Positions 1 to 9,138 of a stretch of 64,000 nucleotides of DNA are shown here, in pieces. Each line of letters opens with the position of its first letter. Positions within the stretch are counted from its first letter, which is position 1. A program made the position numbers and the translations under genes. The notes below the pieces were generated by a model. That model did not search any database, was not told the DNA's origin, and was given only the letters and a program-made list of their open reading frames with translations. The stretch comes from Caldichromatium japonicum (GTDB taxonomy: Bacteria; Pseudomonadota; Gammaproteobacteria; Chromatiales; Chromatiaceae): NCBI RefSeq assembly GCF_011290485.1, contig NZ_CP048029.1:2490501-2554500 (forward strand), written 5' to 3'.

Positions 1-1
1 C

Positions 2-1681
2 GTAAATATCGCCTTCTTATTTTTGCTATTAACAATAACATTTGCATTATATCACCCTATTCTGCAATCTTGGTGGATCGAAGATGACCCATCAATCCTG
101 CGTCATATCATGGAATACCCAATCATAGATAATTTTATCGATTCAAATACATGGCGCACATATATGCCAAATAACCTCACCCCGTTTTTAATTTTCTCTC
201 TTGCAATCGATTTTAAGCTATTCAATCTTGAGCCAAGCGGATACTATGTTCATCATCTACTGACGTTATGTGCGATTATTTTGATCTGCTACTTTTTGCT
301 GATTCGCTATTTTTCGGCGATGATTGCAACCATAACCTTGGCCATATTTATAACTTCATTGCCAATCGCAACGATTATTCAGCAACTGATGACAAGACAC
401 TACCTAGATGGTTTACTGTTTTCTGCAATAATGTTTCTTTTTTACTCAAAAGCATTTGAGGAAAAAAAACTGATTCTGGTTTTACCTAGTCTGTTTTTTT
501 ATGCGCTGGCATGTGCTTCCAAAGAAATCTATGTGCCTATAATGGTCTTACTGCCATGGTCGACAAAAAATGGAGGCCCTAAAAGACATCTAAGCCTTAT
601 GATACCATTCTTCGGCGTTGCTGGTCTTTATACATTATGGCGAACCCATATGCTCAAACCAGCAAATATCCTAAGCGGATATGGAAATCTATATGACAGC
701 AACCCAAGCAGTATCGAGTATTTTGCAATAAAAACAGCCGAGGCACTGGGAATAAAAAGCCCATTGCATTTATTACTAATAACCGCATCTTTTTTGGTAT
801 GTTTAGTTTATATCTATAAAAATAAGGCTGGCTTCTATAGATTCGCGGGGCTACTAATTAGTGGCGCCGTTATTATGGCGCCTTTGGTAGCAGTTTCCAG
901 CATTTTGCTTCCGCGCATGATGATATTGGCTGCTGCTTTTGTTGCCCTCATTGGAGCTATTAGCTTGCATGCTATCAGACAGGAAGGCAGAATAACGCGC
1001 ATAATCGTATTAGTTATTGGGTTATCTTGGATAGGACTTAACATTCAATCAGTTGCTAATAGCAAAACTTGGGGTGATCGCGATTGGATCGAACGTTACC
1101 ATCAAGAAGGGCAATTTATGCTGACGGCAGATACAGATCAAACCCTAGTTTATCCCATAGGGCCTTATTGGTTTTACACAGGATTAGCTTGGATTCGCGA
1201 ACATCAATCAATCCATCGCAAAGCGCCCAGGATATGTTATGACCCATGTTTATGTAAATTAGAGTTAAAGGATAAAACCCTTATGTATCATGAGGGCATA
1301 TTAAAGCCTTTTAAACAAGATACACATAATTGCCAATTGCGTGACACACCCTTATCATTTTCTATAGTTTACGATCCAAAAAAAGGAACAATAACATGGG
1401 ACCTTGGGCCATACCCTGAAGGTCGTTGGGGCTTCCTGTTAGAACCAGGGGCAGCCAAAATTTTTGTACCACGGTCAGGGCACTTCCCGATGTATCGGAA
1501 AAACCCTTTACATTTTAGGGTACTCTATGAATCACCCGAAGGTTGGCAGACGCCATCTCAATGTTTAGTGATCGACCCCACGAATCTGGATAACAGCGGC
1601 GTTGCAAAAATCAATCACTCTCCGGTTTTGCAAGATTCGCCAGAAAAATTTAAGCCAACATCATTTGATGGCTGCCAATAG
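2..1681 (+). CDS. GT-C-like polytopic membrane protein (5' end outside window)
   Basis: Open from the first bases of the window, so the N-terminus is missing; at least 559 residues remain. Many hydrophobic segments fill the first ~340 residues, followed by a soluble C-terminal region of ~200 residues. An acidic WWIEDDP stretch lies just after the first visible membrane segment, the place where GT-C glycosyltransferases carry their acidic metal or substrate motif. This suggests a membrane sugar transferase using polyprenyl-linked donors, but I cannot assign a family. Base composition is clearly AT-richer than the rest of the window, which suggests transfer with a polysaccharide locus. The 3' end overlaps the convergent next gene by about 67 bp. 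An O-antigen polymerase or flippase is less likely. Confidence 0.7.
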   Translation, partial: VNIAFLFLLLTITFALYHPILQSWWIEDDPSILRHIMEYPIIDNFIDSNTWRTYMPNNLTPFLIFSLAIDFKLFNLEPSGYYVHHLLTLCAIILICYFLLIRYFSAMIATITLAIFITSLPIATIIQQLMTRHYLDGLLFSAIMFLFYSKAFEEKKLILVLPSLFFYALACASKEIYVPIMVLLPWSTKNGGPKRHLSLMIPFFGVAGLYTLWRTHMLKPANILSGYGNLYDSNPSSIEYFAIKTAEALGIKSPLHLLLITASFLVCLVYIYKNKAGFYRFAGLLISGAVIMAPLVAVSSILLPRMMILAAAFVALIGAISLHAIRQEGRITRIIVLVIGLSWIGLNIQSVANSKTWGDRDWIERYHQEGQFMLTADTDQTLVYPIGPYWFYTGLAWIREHQSIHRKAPRICYDPCLCKLELKDKTLMYHEGILKPFKQDTHNCQLRDTPLSFSIVYDPKKGTITWDLGPYPEGRWGFLLEPGAAKIFVPRSGHFPMYRKNPLHFRVLYESPEGWQTPSQCLVIDPTNLDNSGVAKINHSPVLQDSPEKFKPTSFDGCQ

Positions 1682-3084
1682 AGATGCCAGGAGGTCATGA
1701 TATAAAAAACGTAAACAGGCACGAAGTGTAATATCAATCGGTTGATGCTCGTTGCCTTCTCAGCCCACAAATGCGCACCTGTCAAAAAAAACAAAACATA
1801 AAGCAGGACCAAGCTGCCCAAAACAAATACTATTTGGGCCTTAAAGTAACTTGGAACGCCCAAGCGAAACATACGCACGAAAACGGCTATCACAGCAAAC
1901 AACAATAAATAGGCGAGCAAATGCCAATTATCATAGACGAACAGATGACGCCACACTGCCGGCCAATTATTATAGTAATTTAATTCAAAACGACCAATCC
2001 AAGGCGCTTCGATCAAGCTAGGTGTCAGTGAGAAAGCGCCAATGAATGGCATGTCTATTTTTATGACGCCAATCAAAAAATTAACTAATAAAAACAACAG
2101 AACAACACTGACTAATCTAATCTGCCAAGGTTTGGATAAGCGAGCCACTATCATGGCGGGTATGAAAAGCATAATCCAGGCAGCGGCTTCGCGCTTAAAC
2201 ATCAAACAGGCTAATGCCAAGGCCAACCAAAGCATCAGTTGGCGCTTATCTCCTGTCCTGGCCCATTGAAAGAAAGCAATGGCAGACAAACTTAAACCTG
2301 CAGCGAGCCAAATATCTGCGTAACCAGGTAAGGCGATATGTATATTTAACAGGGGCAAGGAGAACAAGATATAAGTAAAAAATAATGCTTCAATTGGCGA
2401 TATACCCCAAAGACGCGCTTGCCCATAAAATCCGAATCCGATGGCAATAGCGCATGCCATCCACGGGAGGCTTGCTGCTGTTTCATTCCACTCACCATAA
2501 GCCAGCACAGGCCATAAGGCAATCAAAGACACCCCCAGTGGATAGTCAGCAGCAAGCAGGGGATAATTGTTTGATCCAGTCTGGTCCGCAAGCCAAGCAT
2601 CGAGAGATATAAATTCAACAAATTGGCCCGTCTCGGCCCACGCCTTGGTGCGAAAGATCCAGGTCGTCCATGCATCCCAGGCGATAATCGGCTGTAATAC
2701 GAGATCAATACCAAGAGCGACAAAACGAACAATAAGATAAACAATTAAAACAGCCCAAAGTATATTCGACCAAATCGTTGGTTTAGCTGACGGCCTGTCG
2801 TCTGAACGCTGACGTAGCGAAAACCAGGTTCGCAATCGCCCCCAACTACCCAAAGCGACTAACACTAGGATCACCATGACAGGCCATATGGCTGGGCGCA
2901 TCCCGATTAAACCTGTGATAAAAAGGACTAAAGAAACGCCAAACATCGCTAGCATAAAGCCATAACCGATGACCAATGGCAAAACACCAGGATCGCATTT
3001 GCACCATAGGGTACGTAACCAAAGACTGGCTAATATCCAGGGCAGCAACAACATTAAACCTACAGCAAGCCATGATAAGCTCAT
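1615..3084 (-). CDS. Polytopic membrane protein, GT-C glycosyltransferase-like
   Basis: A 489-residue protein with about 11-12 predicted membrane segments. After segment three or four, a loop contains AWDAWTTWIFRTKAW, a W/D-rich stretch resembling the first periplasmic loop of GT-C (ArnT/PMT-like) transferases. It may move a sugar from a lipid carrier onto a glycan or protein at the periplasmic face; the family is inference from topology. It overlaps the upstream gene on the same strand by 4 bp (ATG inside the previous stop region), so the two are probably translationally coupled. Its 3' end runs into the convergent first gene. Composition is AT-leaning, like its neighbour. Confidence 0.7.
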   Translation of the reverse strand: MSLSWLAVGLMLLLPWILASLWLRTLWCKCDPGVLPLVIGYGFMLAMFGVSLVLFITGLIGMRPAIWPVMVILVLVALGSWGRLRTWFSLRQRSDDRPSAKPTIWSNILWAVLIVYLIVRFVALGIDLVLQPIIAWDAWTTWIFRTKAWAETGQFVEFISLDAWLADQTGSNNYPLLAADYPLGVSLIALWPVLAYGEWNETAASLPWMACAIAIGFGFYGQARLWGISPIEALFFTYILFSLPLLNIHIALPGYADIWLAAGLSLSAIAFFQWARTGDKRQLMLWLALALACLMFKREAAAWIMLFIPAMIVARLSKPWQIRLVSVVLLFLLVNFLIGVIKIDMPFIGAFSLTPSLIEAPWIGRFELNYYNNWPAVWRHLFVYDNWHLLAYLLLFAVIAVFVRMFRLGVPSYFKAQIVFVLGSLVLLYVLFFLTGAHLWAEKATSINRLILHFVPVYVFYIMTSWHLYWQPSNDVGLNFSGESCKTGE

Positions 3085-3944
3085 AATCCATCAACCTGAA
3101 CGCGAAAGAGGCTGCCGAGGCGAGAGTTAAAAACTGGCTCTACTGGCCACTCTGTTTGGCCATCGATGAGACGTTTGCGAGCCTGATCGTAACGCACCTG
3201 TTGAACGGGTGTGATAACCAAGACATAATCATTACTCCTGCTTTGAGTGAGGTGTGGCAGGCTTGTCAGGCCCAGAGAGGTGATATGCGGGAGCATATGG
3301 TAGCGCACCCGGCCAACGAGAGCACTCGCTGGCTGCTCCGTGATGATAAAGATACGCGCAGGCTGGGGCGGTAGGTGGGCAAGGACATCTCGGATAAACG
3401 GATAAAATGCACGATCCGGTCCGACCGCTTGCCGCTCTGGTTCGGTTACACCCGCATAGAGCCCAATGCTTCGTTGGGCGCGGTTGCATAAGTCAAATTG
3501 CCATCTGAGATCCAACGCCAGCCAACCTGCCAGGATAAAGGCAATGCAGAGGGTACGATATGTGCAAGTAGAGCGCCGGGCACGCTGGGTCACCAGGGTC
3601 AACAGGCTACTCAACCCTATCCAGAGCGCAACGTTCAAAACCGCAGAAATGTTTGGATTGGATAGGCCACCCTGGTTAAAATTGATCGATCGACCTGTCC
3701 AGGCGCCACTCGCAGACCAGTCGGCTATCAACAAATCGAGCACTTCGCGTAGATTTATCCAACCAGCCCCTCCCTTATCTGGGTTAAATTGGCGAATCAT
3801 ATTAAGGTAGAGCCACAATCCGAGGATCGCGAGGAGCGCGCCTCCGAACGCAACCATCAGCACATAAGCAATGCCCTTTAGCCACGAATGGGGGGAGCTT
3901 TGATAAACAGGTGTGGTAGTGCTGGACGAATCACCACCTATCAT
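3081..3944 (-). CDS. Hypothetical membrane protein, partner of the GT-C-like gene
   Basis: A 287-residue protein with hydrophobic segments near residues 24-47, 100-120 and 130-147. The C-terminal ~120 residues are soluble and include IFIITEQPASALVGRVRYHM, with alternating beta/alpha character. I do not recognise a family. The layout (few membrane spans plus a C-terminal soluble domain) resembles accessory proteins found with polytopic sugar transferases, whose genes often encode a short companion. The end overlaps the start of the 489-residue gene by 4 bp, so both likely form one minus-strand operon. It is transcribed divergently from the FkbM gene, with only 47 bp between the starts. Confidence 0.6.
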   Translation of the reverse strand: MIGGDSSSTTTPVYQSSPHSWLKGIAYVLMVAFGGALLAILGLWLYLNMIRQFNPDKGGAGWINLREVLDLLIADWSASGAWTGRSINFNQGGLSNPNISAVLNVALWIGLSSLLTLVTQRARRSTCTYRTLCIAFILAGWLALDLRWQFDLCNRAQRSIGLYAGVTEPERQAVGPDRAFYPFIRDVLAHLPPQPARIFIITEQPASALVGRVRYHMLPHITSLGLTSLPHLTQSRSNDYVLVITPVQQVRYDQARKRLIDGQTEWPVEPVFNSRLGSLFRVQVDGL

Positions 3945-3991
3945 CGCAAGATCCAGTTATCTTTAAGCCGATTCTTTGGACGCATGGACCC

Positions 3992-4633
3992 ATGAAATAC
4001 TATTCACAACACGGCCAAGATCAATATCTCCATAAAACCCTTTTTCCGAACCGCAGGGATGGCTTTTTCATCGAATTCGGCGCCTTGGATGGTTTGTTGG
4101 ACAGCAATACCCTATTTTTTGAGCAGCAGCTAGGGTGGAGCGGGATACTCATCGAGCCCAATCCTGACGCCTTTGCGTTGTTGAAACGCCACCGCCCTGC
4201 CTGCCAGCTCGAGAATATCGCCATCTCGGATGAAAATGGGATGCTGCCTTTTATCAAGATCGCGGGCAATTTTTATGGATGGTCCGGTCTAGAGTGCAAC
4301 CTCGAGCCGCAGCACCGCCAGCGGATCGAGCAGTATATTCAGCCACAAGAGATCCACAGGATCATGGTCGAGGTACATGATCTATACTGGCTTGTCGATA
4401 AGTACGGTTTGACGCACGTTGATCTCATAAGTATCGACACCGAGGGCACCGAGGAGCGGATCATGCGCGCCTTCCCCTGGCAGCGGCTGACCGTTTCCGT
4501 CTTCTGTATTGAGAACAACTTTGACAACTATAATATTAGCGACCTCATGGCAAATCATGGCTACATCAAGACGGCGCGGATCGGTACTGATGACATTTTC
4601 GTCCATCGTAGCCTAATGCCATCAGGGAGATAG
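3992..4633 (+). CDS. FkbM-family SAM-dependent methyltransferase
   Basis: A 213-residue protein matching the FkbM family, which O-methylates sugars or polyketides. The N-terminal SQHGQDQYL is typical of bacterial FkbM proteins in polysaccharide loci. The SAM-binding loop is seen as FFIEFGALDG with downstream LIEPNPDAF, and the acidic post-motif as DLISIDTEGTEERIM. Length matches single-domain members. Its stop codon directly abuts the ATG of the next glycosyltransferase gene, so the two are co-translated. The likely role is methylating a residue of a surface glycan in the cytoplasm before export. The exact substrate cannot be read from sequence. Confidence 0.85.
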   Translation: MKYYSQHGQDQYLHKTLFPNRRDGFFIEFGALDGLLDSNTLFFEQQLGWSGILIEPNPDAFALLKRHRPACQLENIAISDENGMLPFIKIAGNFYGWSGLECNLEPQHRQRIEQYIQPQEIHRIMVEVHDLYWLVDKYGLTHVDLISIDTEGTEERIMRAFPWQRLTVSVFCIENNFDNYNISDLMANHGYIKTARIGTDDIFVHRSLMPSGR

Positions 4634-5392
4634 ATGCCGGCGATGCGTATCGTCGTCTCGCTTACGACCCTGCCTGAACGTTGGCACCTCCTCGTCCGCA
4701 CCTTGGAGTCCATCCAGCGGCAAACTCAGCCACCCGCTGCAATCTATCTGTGGTTACCCCGGGAACGATTTGGGGAGGAGGTGCCGCAGGATTACTGTTT
4801 TTCCGGTGTCGATGTGCGCCTCAGCGCCGACCTAGGTCCGGCTATGAAGCTGCTACCAGTCCTGGACATCGAGACCGACCCAGAGACGCGCATCGTGACG
4901 ATCGATGATGACGTGGAATATCCGCCCGGGCTAATTGCACGACTTGCCGAGCTATCTAATCTGTACCCAGATCACGCCCTCGGCTTCACCGGGTGGGTCC
5001 TCGATCAACCGACAGCCCCGACTGGGGTCATCCACCTCAATACCTCGACCATGGGGTCTGCCCGCTTTCAACCCGTCCATGTCCTTGAAGGCTATCGTGG
5101 CGTGCTCTACAAGCGTTGTTTTTTTGATCGAGCGATCTGGGATCACCTCAACGCCCTGTCCGCCTTTCGCTGGCACGACGACATCCTGCTGAGCGGCTAT
5201 CTAGGGAGTCGCGGCATCGAACGGCTGGTATGTCGGTACAACCCAGATCCTTTGCAAGAAGCATACCACTGGAAGTTGAACGGCGACGATATAGGGCTGC
5301 ATACTACAACTGACTGGCTGGAACAGGGCCGCTCCTGTGTCGCTTACTGGCTCGCGCGCGACCCCTGCCTTTTTGCACCCATCATACCCTAA
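4634..5392 (+). CDS. Small glycosyltransferase, GT-A-like
   Basis: A 252-residue protein opening with RIVVSLTTLPERW and a TLESIQRQTQPPAAIYLW segment, as in a group of GT2-related bacterial transferases. A metal-binding acidic cluster, VTIDDDVEYPPGL, falls near residue 95 in the position of the GT-A DXD motif. The start is the ATG directly following the FkbM stop (no gap), so expression is coupled. Together the pair would add and methylate a sugar in a surface polymer. The stop is immediately followed by a perfect tandem 26-bp repeat and then an IS5-type element. A distinct GT subfamily is possible; the donor sugar is unknown. Confidence 0.75.
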   Translation: MPAMRIVVSLTTLPERWHLLVRTLESIQRQTQPPAAIYLWLPRERFGEEVPQDYCFSGVDVRLSADLGPAMKLLPVLDIETDPETRIVTIDDDVEYPPGLIARLAELSNLYPDHALGFTGWVLDQPTAPTGVIHLNTSTMGSARFQPVHVLEGYRGVLYKRCFFDRAIWDHLNALSAFRWHDDILLSGYLGSRGIERLVCRYNPDPLQEAYHWKLNGDDIGLHTTTDWLEQGRSCVAYWLARDPCLFAPIIP

Positions 5393-5444
5393 ATTGTAAA
5401 TGGGCCAAAAATTTTTAGATTGTAAATGGGCCAAAAATTTTTAG
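5393..5444. repeat. Perfect 26-bp tandem duplication
   Basis: Two exact copies of a 26-bp AT-rich unit (5393-5418 and 5419-5444) that begins ATTGTAAATGGGCC and ends AATTTTTAG. It starts immediately after the stop codon of the glycosyltransferase gene and ends just before the IS5-type element. It could be duplicated target or end sequence of that element. Confidence 0.9.
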
Positions 5445-5472
5445 TGGTAGAGTGTATTCTCAATCAAGTCAA

Positions 5473-6205
5473 TCAGGCGATGGTGCAAGCCAGATAAACG
5501 AACGACAGGGAAGACGAGGCGAGCTTGTCGTAGCGCGTGGCGATGCGTCTGAATTGCTGGATGCGACAGAAGAAGCGCTTGATCAGATTGCGGTTTTTGT
5601 AGAGATGCCGGTTGAACGAGCGCGGATTGAGTCGGTTGGAGCGTGGGGGATGACCGCCTGGCTGCCCTGTGCGGTCACCGTTTCGACAAGGGCATCCGAG
5701 TCGTAACCCTTGTCGGCAATGACGCACTCGGTCGGTTGGTCCTGGATCAACGCCGCGGCCTGCTCGATGTCGGCGACCTGCCCTGCCGAGAGAATGACGC
5801 GCAGCGGATTGCCCAAGGCATCCACCGCAACGTGCAGTTTGGTCGTCAACCCGCCCCGCAAGCGACCGATTTCCTGTTGGCCCGCTTTTTTAGGGCGCCA
5901 GCAGAATGTGAGTGGGTGCGCACGATGGTCGAGTCGATGAACAGATGCTCCATGTCGGCATCGCCTTGCAGTGCGGCGGCCACGCGCTCCCAAACACCTT
6001 TCTCGCGCCAGCGCGAGAAACGCACATATGTCCGGTGCCAGTGGCCCAGCTCGGCTGGCAAATCGCGCCACAGACAGCCGGTGCGCATGATCCAGAGCAC
6101 GGCTTTGACAACGCGCCGGTTGTCCCTCGCTGTGCAACCCGGGTTGCAGCAAATAGCCAAAAGGGGCATGATGCTGACTTGTAACCAGCGCTCAGGGTGG
6201 TGCAC
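5473..6205 (-). pseudogene. IS5-family transposase, two frame changes
   Basis: Frame 1 (5846-6205) encodes the N-terminal part with DNRRVVKAVLWIMRTGCLWRD and RFSRWREKGVWER, ending at IDSTIVRTHSHSAGALKK. Frame 2 continues with GRLRGGLTTKLHVAVDALGNPLR and CVIADKGYDSD, carrying catalytic-core aspartates of the DDE domain. The last part (FNRHLYKNRNLIKRFFCRIQQFRR, with the usual YREK-like basic segment) is in a third frame and ends at 5473. The first change sits on an AAAAAAG heptamer and is probably programmed. The second falls in a run of five Cs, where one more C would restore the frame, and is more likely a mutation. The visible start codon is GTG; the N-terminus is poorly conserved. Confidence 0.75.
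5885..5891 (-). other. A-AAA-AAG slippery heptamer (-1 frameshift site)
   Basis: Read on the minus strand the sequence is CTA AAA AAG CGG. A -1 slip gives AAA AAA GCG GGC, joining GALKK to AGQQEIGRLRGG. That is exactly where IS5/IS427-type transposases change frame. Confidence 0.7.
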
Positions 6206-6466
6206 GGCAAGAGGGTAGCGATATGTCGGCGCTCTGTGCAGAAATGCGACAGATGTAACAGGGCAACAAAATTAGGTTGCTGTGGTTGACTTTCCCTCGT
6301 CATGCTGCAAGAATTGTCTTGCAACCGCCCCAAAAGGCATGTCGCGTAACACCTTGGTCGTCCATTCCCTCGACCGATCCAAGGTCTTTCGAAACAAGCG
6401 TCGCGGGTATTTGGCAACAAGTCGGTGGGATTTGGCAATAAGTCGATGACTAAAGAGGTGAACTCA

Positions 6467-7687
6467 ATGACTCAAAACTTCAAAAAGTTGGCTATTGCGG
6501 CCAGCGTCTCCTCTGCTCTATCCATGATGAGCATGCCCTCGCATGCCGTTATCCAGGGTTCCGCGGGCGAAGCGCTGCTCGTGCCGCTGGTTGTTTATGC
6601 AACCCCTGACGTCAGTGGCTACGAAGCAAATACTATCATCCAGGTCAGTATCCCCGGCTCGATCGGTTTCGACGATGTTCCAAATATCTTCGTAGCCCCC
6701 AACACAACACCCACCAACCCAGGCGCGACCCCGGAGGCTGGGCCGACCCTGTTCCCGAACGACCCTGACCTGGGCAAGACGGATGTTGCCAAGATCCACT
6801 GGTACTGGTTCGATGAGCGGAGCATGCATCGGCTTGACAAGCCCCTGCCAGTGACTGCAAATGACGTCGTTGTCATCGACTGGCGGGCCCAGGCCCAAAC
6901 CTCTGGATCACGTTATGATGGCCAAGCTGGCTACATGGTGATTGGGACCGAGATCGCCCGCCGCGGTGAACCGGCTAACTTCACGATGTTTGGCGATGCC
7001 TGGCTTGAGATCGACGCGTTTGGTCTGGGTTACTCTACCCTAGCCAGTATTCCCGTTCTGCCGATGTCGGATGGGCAGGATGGTATGTATGGCGTCGATG
7101 CGAATGGTCAAAAGAACATCGGGCCGGCTGATAATGTCGTCTATAAAGGCGGTATCCCTGCCCAGGTCTCGCCCATGATCAGTGGTATGCGCACCAATCG
7201 CTCCGACGGCATCCCCGATATCACAGTCTTCGACCTGCCGCTGTTCAGCCGTGTCATGCCCTCTATGCATGTTGTCTGGCTTGATCGCAATTTGGATTCT
7301 ACAGTGGCTGTTGATGTCTATGATTCGGAGGAAGTCGCTTGCTCTGCGACCGTCAGTATCCCGAATGAGCTCAACGTGATCTGGATCGACCCGGTTGAGC
7401 CTAATACTGGTATTCCGCAGGAGTGGTGGGATATTTATTTCGCCCATCATCGTGAGCCACTCTGCCTACCTGATACCAGCAATGGCGGATCAAGCGTGGC
7501 TCGCCCCAACTTCGTGTCCTACTACCTGCCGGAGTATGTTGACACCAATGCCGATCGGCCCGAGTCTGCAGGCGTAGCCTTCACACTGTCCTGGACACTT
7601 AATGTGGATGCTAGAGACAATAGCACAGTCAGATACTTTGAACAGACTATGCTCCTAGGTCACGAGCGCGGTACCTACCGTCAGTAA
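6467..7687 (+). CDS. Secreted protein of unknown family
   Basis: A 406-residue product from the ATG at 6467, chosen because AGAGGTGA lies about 6 bp upstream and because the protein then begins MTQNFKKLAIAASVSSALSM with a classic Sec signal ending at SHA. Longer in-frame starts at 6425 and 6446 would place extra polar residues before the signal. The mature protein begins VIQGSAGEALLVPLVVY and has no Cys pair or repeat pattern that I recognise. It is rich in beta-prone segments and Pro/Asn turns. The gene is monocistronic with a strong terminator just after it. An extracellular or periplasmic structural or binding role is plausible, but I do not recognise the family. Confidence 0.75.
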   Translation: MTQNFKKLAIAASVSSALSMMSMPSHAVIQGSAGEALLVPLVVYATPDVSGYEANTIIQVSIPGSIGFDDVPNIFVAPNTTPTNPGATPEAGPTLFPNDPDLGKTDVAKIHWYWFDERSMHRLDKPLPVTANDVVVIDWRAQAQTSGSRYDGQAGYMVIGTEIARRGEPANFTMFGDAWLEIDAFGLGYSTLASIPVLPMSDGQDGMYGVDANGQKNIGPADNVVYKGGIPAQVSPMISGMRTNRSDGIPDITVFDLPLFSRVMPSMHVVWLDRNLDSTVAVDVYDSEEVACSATVSIPNELNVIWIDPVEPNTGIPQEWWDIYFAHHREPLCLPDTSNGGSSVARPNFVSYYLPEYVDTNADRPESAGVAFTLSWTLNVDARDNSTVRYFEQTMLLGHERGTYRQ

Positions 7688-7709
7688 GTCGAGCGCCTGG
7701 CCCAAACCA

Positions 7710-7740
7710 AGCGATGCGCAGCAATGCGCATCGCTTTTTT
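7710..7740 (+). terminator. Rho-independent terminator after the secreted-protein gene
   Basis: An 11-bp perfect stem (AGCGATGCGCA / TGCGCATCGCT) with a GCAA tetraloop is followed directly by a run of six Ts. It lies 23 bp after the stop codon and separates the secreted protein from the FG-GAP lipoprotein gene. Confidence 0.92.
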
Positions 7741-7817
7741 ATTTGTGAATCATCTAAGTGCAGCGGATGTTGATGCAACAGCTTGGATCTCTCATGATGC
7801 ACTGGCTTCACGACAAA

Positions 7818-9080
7818 ATGACGTTAGCCGGCAGGGCCATGCCCCGCACCCTCACCGCGGCGATGATGTTGGCAATTCTGGCCGGCTGTCAGGAGCAATC
7901 ACCCCCCTCCACTGAATCCCCGCCACCGCCGCAATCTAGAGTCATTGCGCGCACGATCGGACATTTGCCATTTGCGGCGCCAGCGCACAACCTGCTGGTC
8001 GATGATATCGATGGGGACGGGCGGCCAGACCTGGCCCTCACCTCGCATCATCAAAACTATACCCAGGTTTTTTATCAGCGTGCCCCCCGCCAATTCTTAC
8101 CGGGCCGTCAGATCGATGCGGTCGGTTTTCATCCTGGTGAACTCATGCGTTATCCATTCACTACTGACCGGCGCTTATATATCATGAACGCAGAGGGTGT
8201 AAACCGGTTGCTGGTCTTTGAGCCCGATCGAAACGGCGATCTACACTTGATCGCCGAGCTAGGCGCCAAGGCCCCGCGTTCGGGGACGTTTTTTAATTGG
8301 CCGGCCTGGGGCAAGGGCATTGCGCTGACCCCCTTTGCCGAGAGCGCCATCTACCTCGTTAAGGACTTCGATCCGCTGTCCGGTCATTTCGGCGGCAGCG
8401 CCGAGCTACCATTCCGCCCCAGCGGGACCTATGCCCATGCGGTCTCTGCAGCTGATATTGATCACGACGGCAGTGATGAGCTGTTTTTTAGTAATACCCT
8501 TTCCAATGTGGTTTCAATCATCCGCCAGCCGCCACCCGGTGCTGAACCTGTCATTGAACCTCTATGGAGCTTCAATCCTGGTGGCCGCCCCGAGAAGGTA
8601 ATCCCCGCCGACATTGACCAGGACGGCGATATCGATCTATTGATCCCAGACGCAACCGACAAACGCCCACTCGATCGGACCGACATCAATGTACTCCTTA
8701 ATGATGGCCAGGGCCGATTTGCCTTGGCACCTATACAATTTCCTTCCCGTCATAGAAGCGCGGGGGGTATAACTGGCATCCAAGAACTCGATTTCGCCAA
8801 GGATCGGGATGGTTATGGGTACATTGCTGCTGCCGGCTATGAGGCAGTGGTCTTTATGCGTATCCCTGCGGGCTGGAAAGGGGAAACACCCCAATCGCGT
8901 TCTGTCCCGCTACAAGGTATCCAAGCGATCACGCGGGCCTGCTTGATCGATATCGACGGCGACGGCTGGCTTGATCTGGCCTTTTCCCGCACGCATGACC
9001 AGATATCAGGGGTGATCCTGTGGGGCCCGCTCTGGGAGCATGCCAAGCAGCTTGTTGACGAAGGCGTCAAGATCGATTGA
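7818..9080 (+). CDS. FG-GAP/VCBS-repeat lipoprotein
   Basis: A product of about 420 residues with a lipoprotein signal: MTLAGRAMPRTLTAAMM leads into the lipobox LAGC. Starts at 7758, 7794 and 7839 are also in frame and none has a strong ribosome site; 7818 gives a normal 23-residue signal before the Cys. The mature part has at least four Ca-binding FG-GAP-type motifs: DDIDGDGRPDLAL, AADIDHDGSDELFF, ADIDQDGDIDLLI and IDIDGDGWLDLAF. They imply a beta-propeller anchored to the outer membrane or facing the periplasm. Such propellers mediate adhesion or polymer binding. It follows the terminator of the secreted protein and precedes a parvulin PPIase gene. Confidence 0.8.
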   Translation: MTLAGRAMPRTLTAAMMLAILAGCQEQSPPSTESPPPPQSRVIARTIGHLPFAAPAHNLLVDDIDGDGRPDLALTSHHQNYTQVFYQRAPRQFLPGRQIDAVGFHPGELMRYPFTTDRRLYIMNAEGVNRLLVFEPDRNGDLHLIAELGAKAPRSGTFFNWPAWGKGIALTPFAESAIYLVKDFDPLSGHFGGSAELPFRPSGTYAHAVSAADIDHDGSDELFFSNTLSNVVSIIRQPPPGAEPVIEPLWSFNPGGRPEKVIPADIDQDGDIDLLIPDATDKRPLDRTDINVLLNDGQGRFALAPIQFPSRHRSAGGITGIQELDFAKDRDGYGYIAAAGYEAVVFMRIPAGWKGETPQSRSVPLQGIQAITRACLIDIDGDGWLDLAFSRTHDQISGVILWGPLWEHAKQLVDEGVKID

Positions 9081-9138
9081 AATGATCGACCCGTCGTTGC
9101 TTTAGCTGATCGTCGCTTGAATTGAGAGGCCTATTTAT

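Larger units (their letters stand above)
5445..6260 (-). mobile_element. Degenerate IS5-family element (boundaries approximate)
   Basis: The minus strand carries a transposase in overlapping reading frames, as in the two-frame IS5/IS427-type elements. I could not find convincing terminal inverted repeats or a target duplication, so both ends are estimates. The left side is bordered by a 26-bp tandem repeat. The right side runs into about 200 bp of non-coding sequence ahead of the secreted-protein gene. A second, non-programmed frame break in the transposase indicates the element is probably no longer autonomous. Confidence 0.7.
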
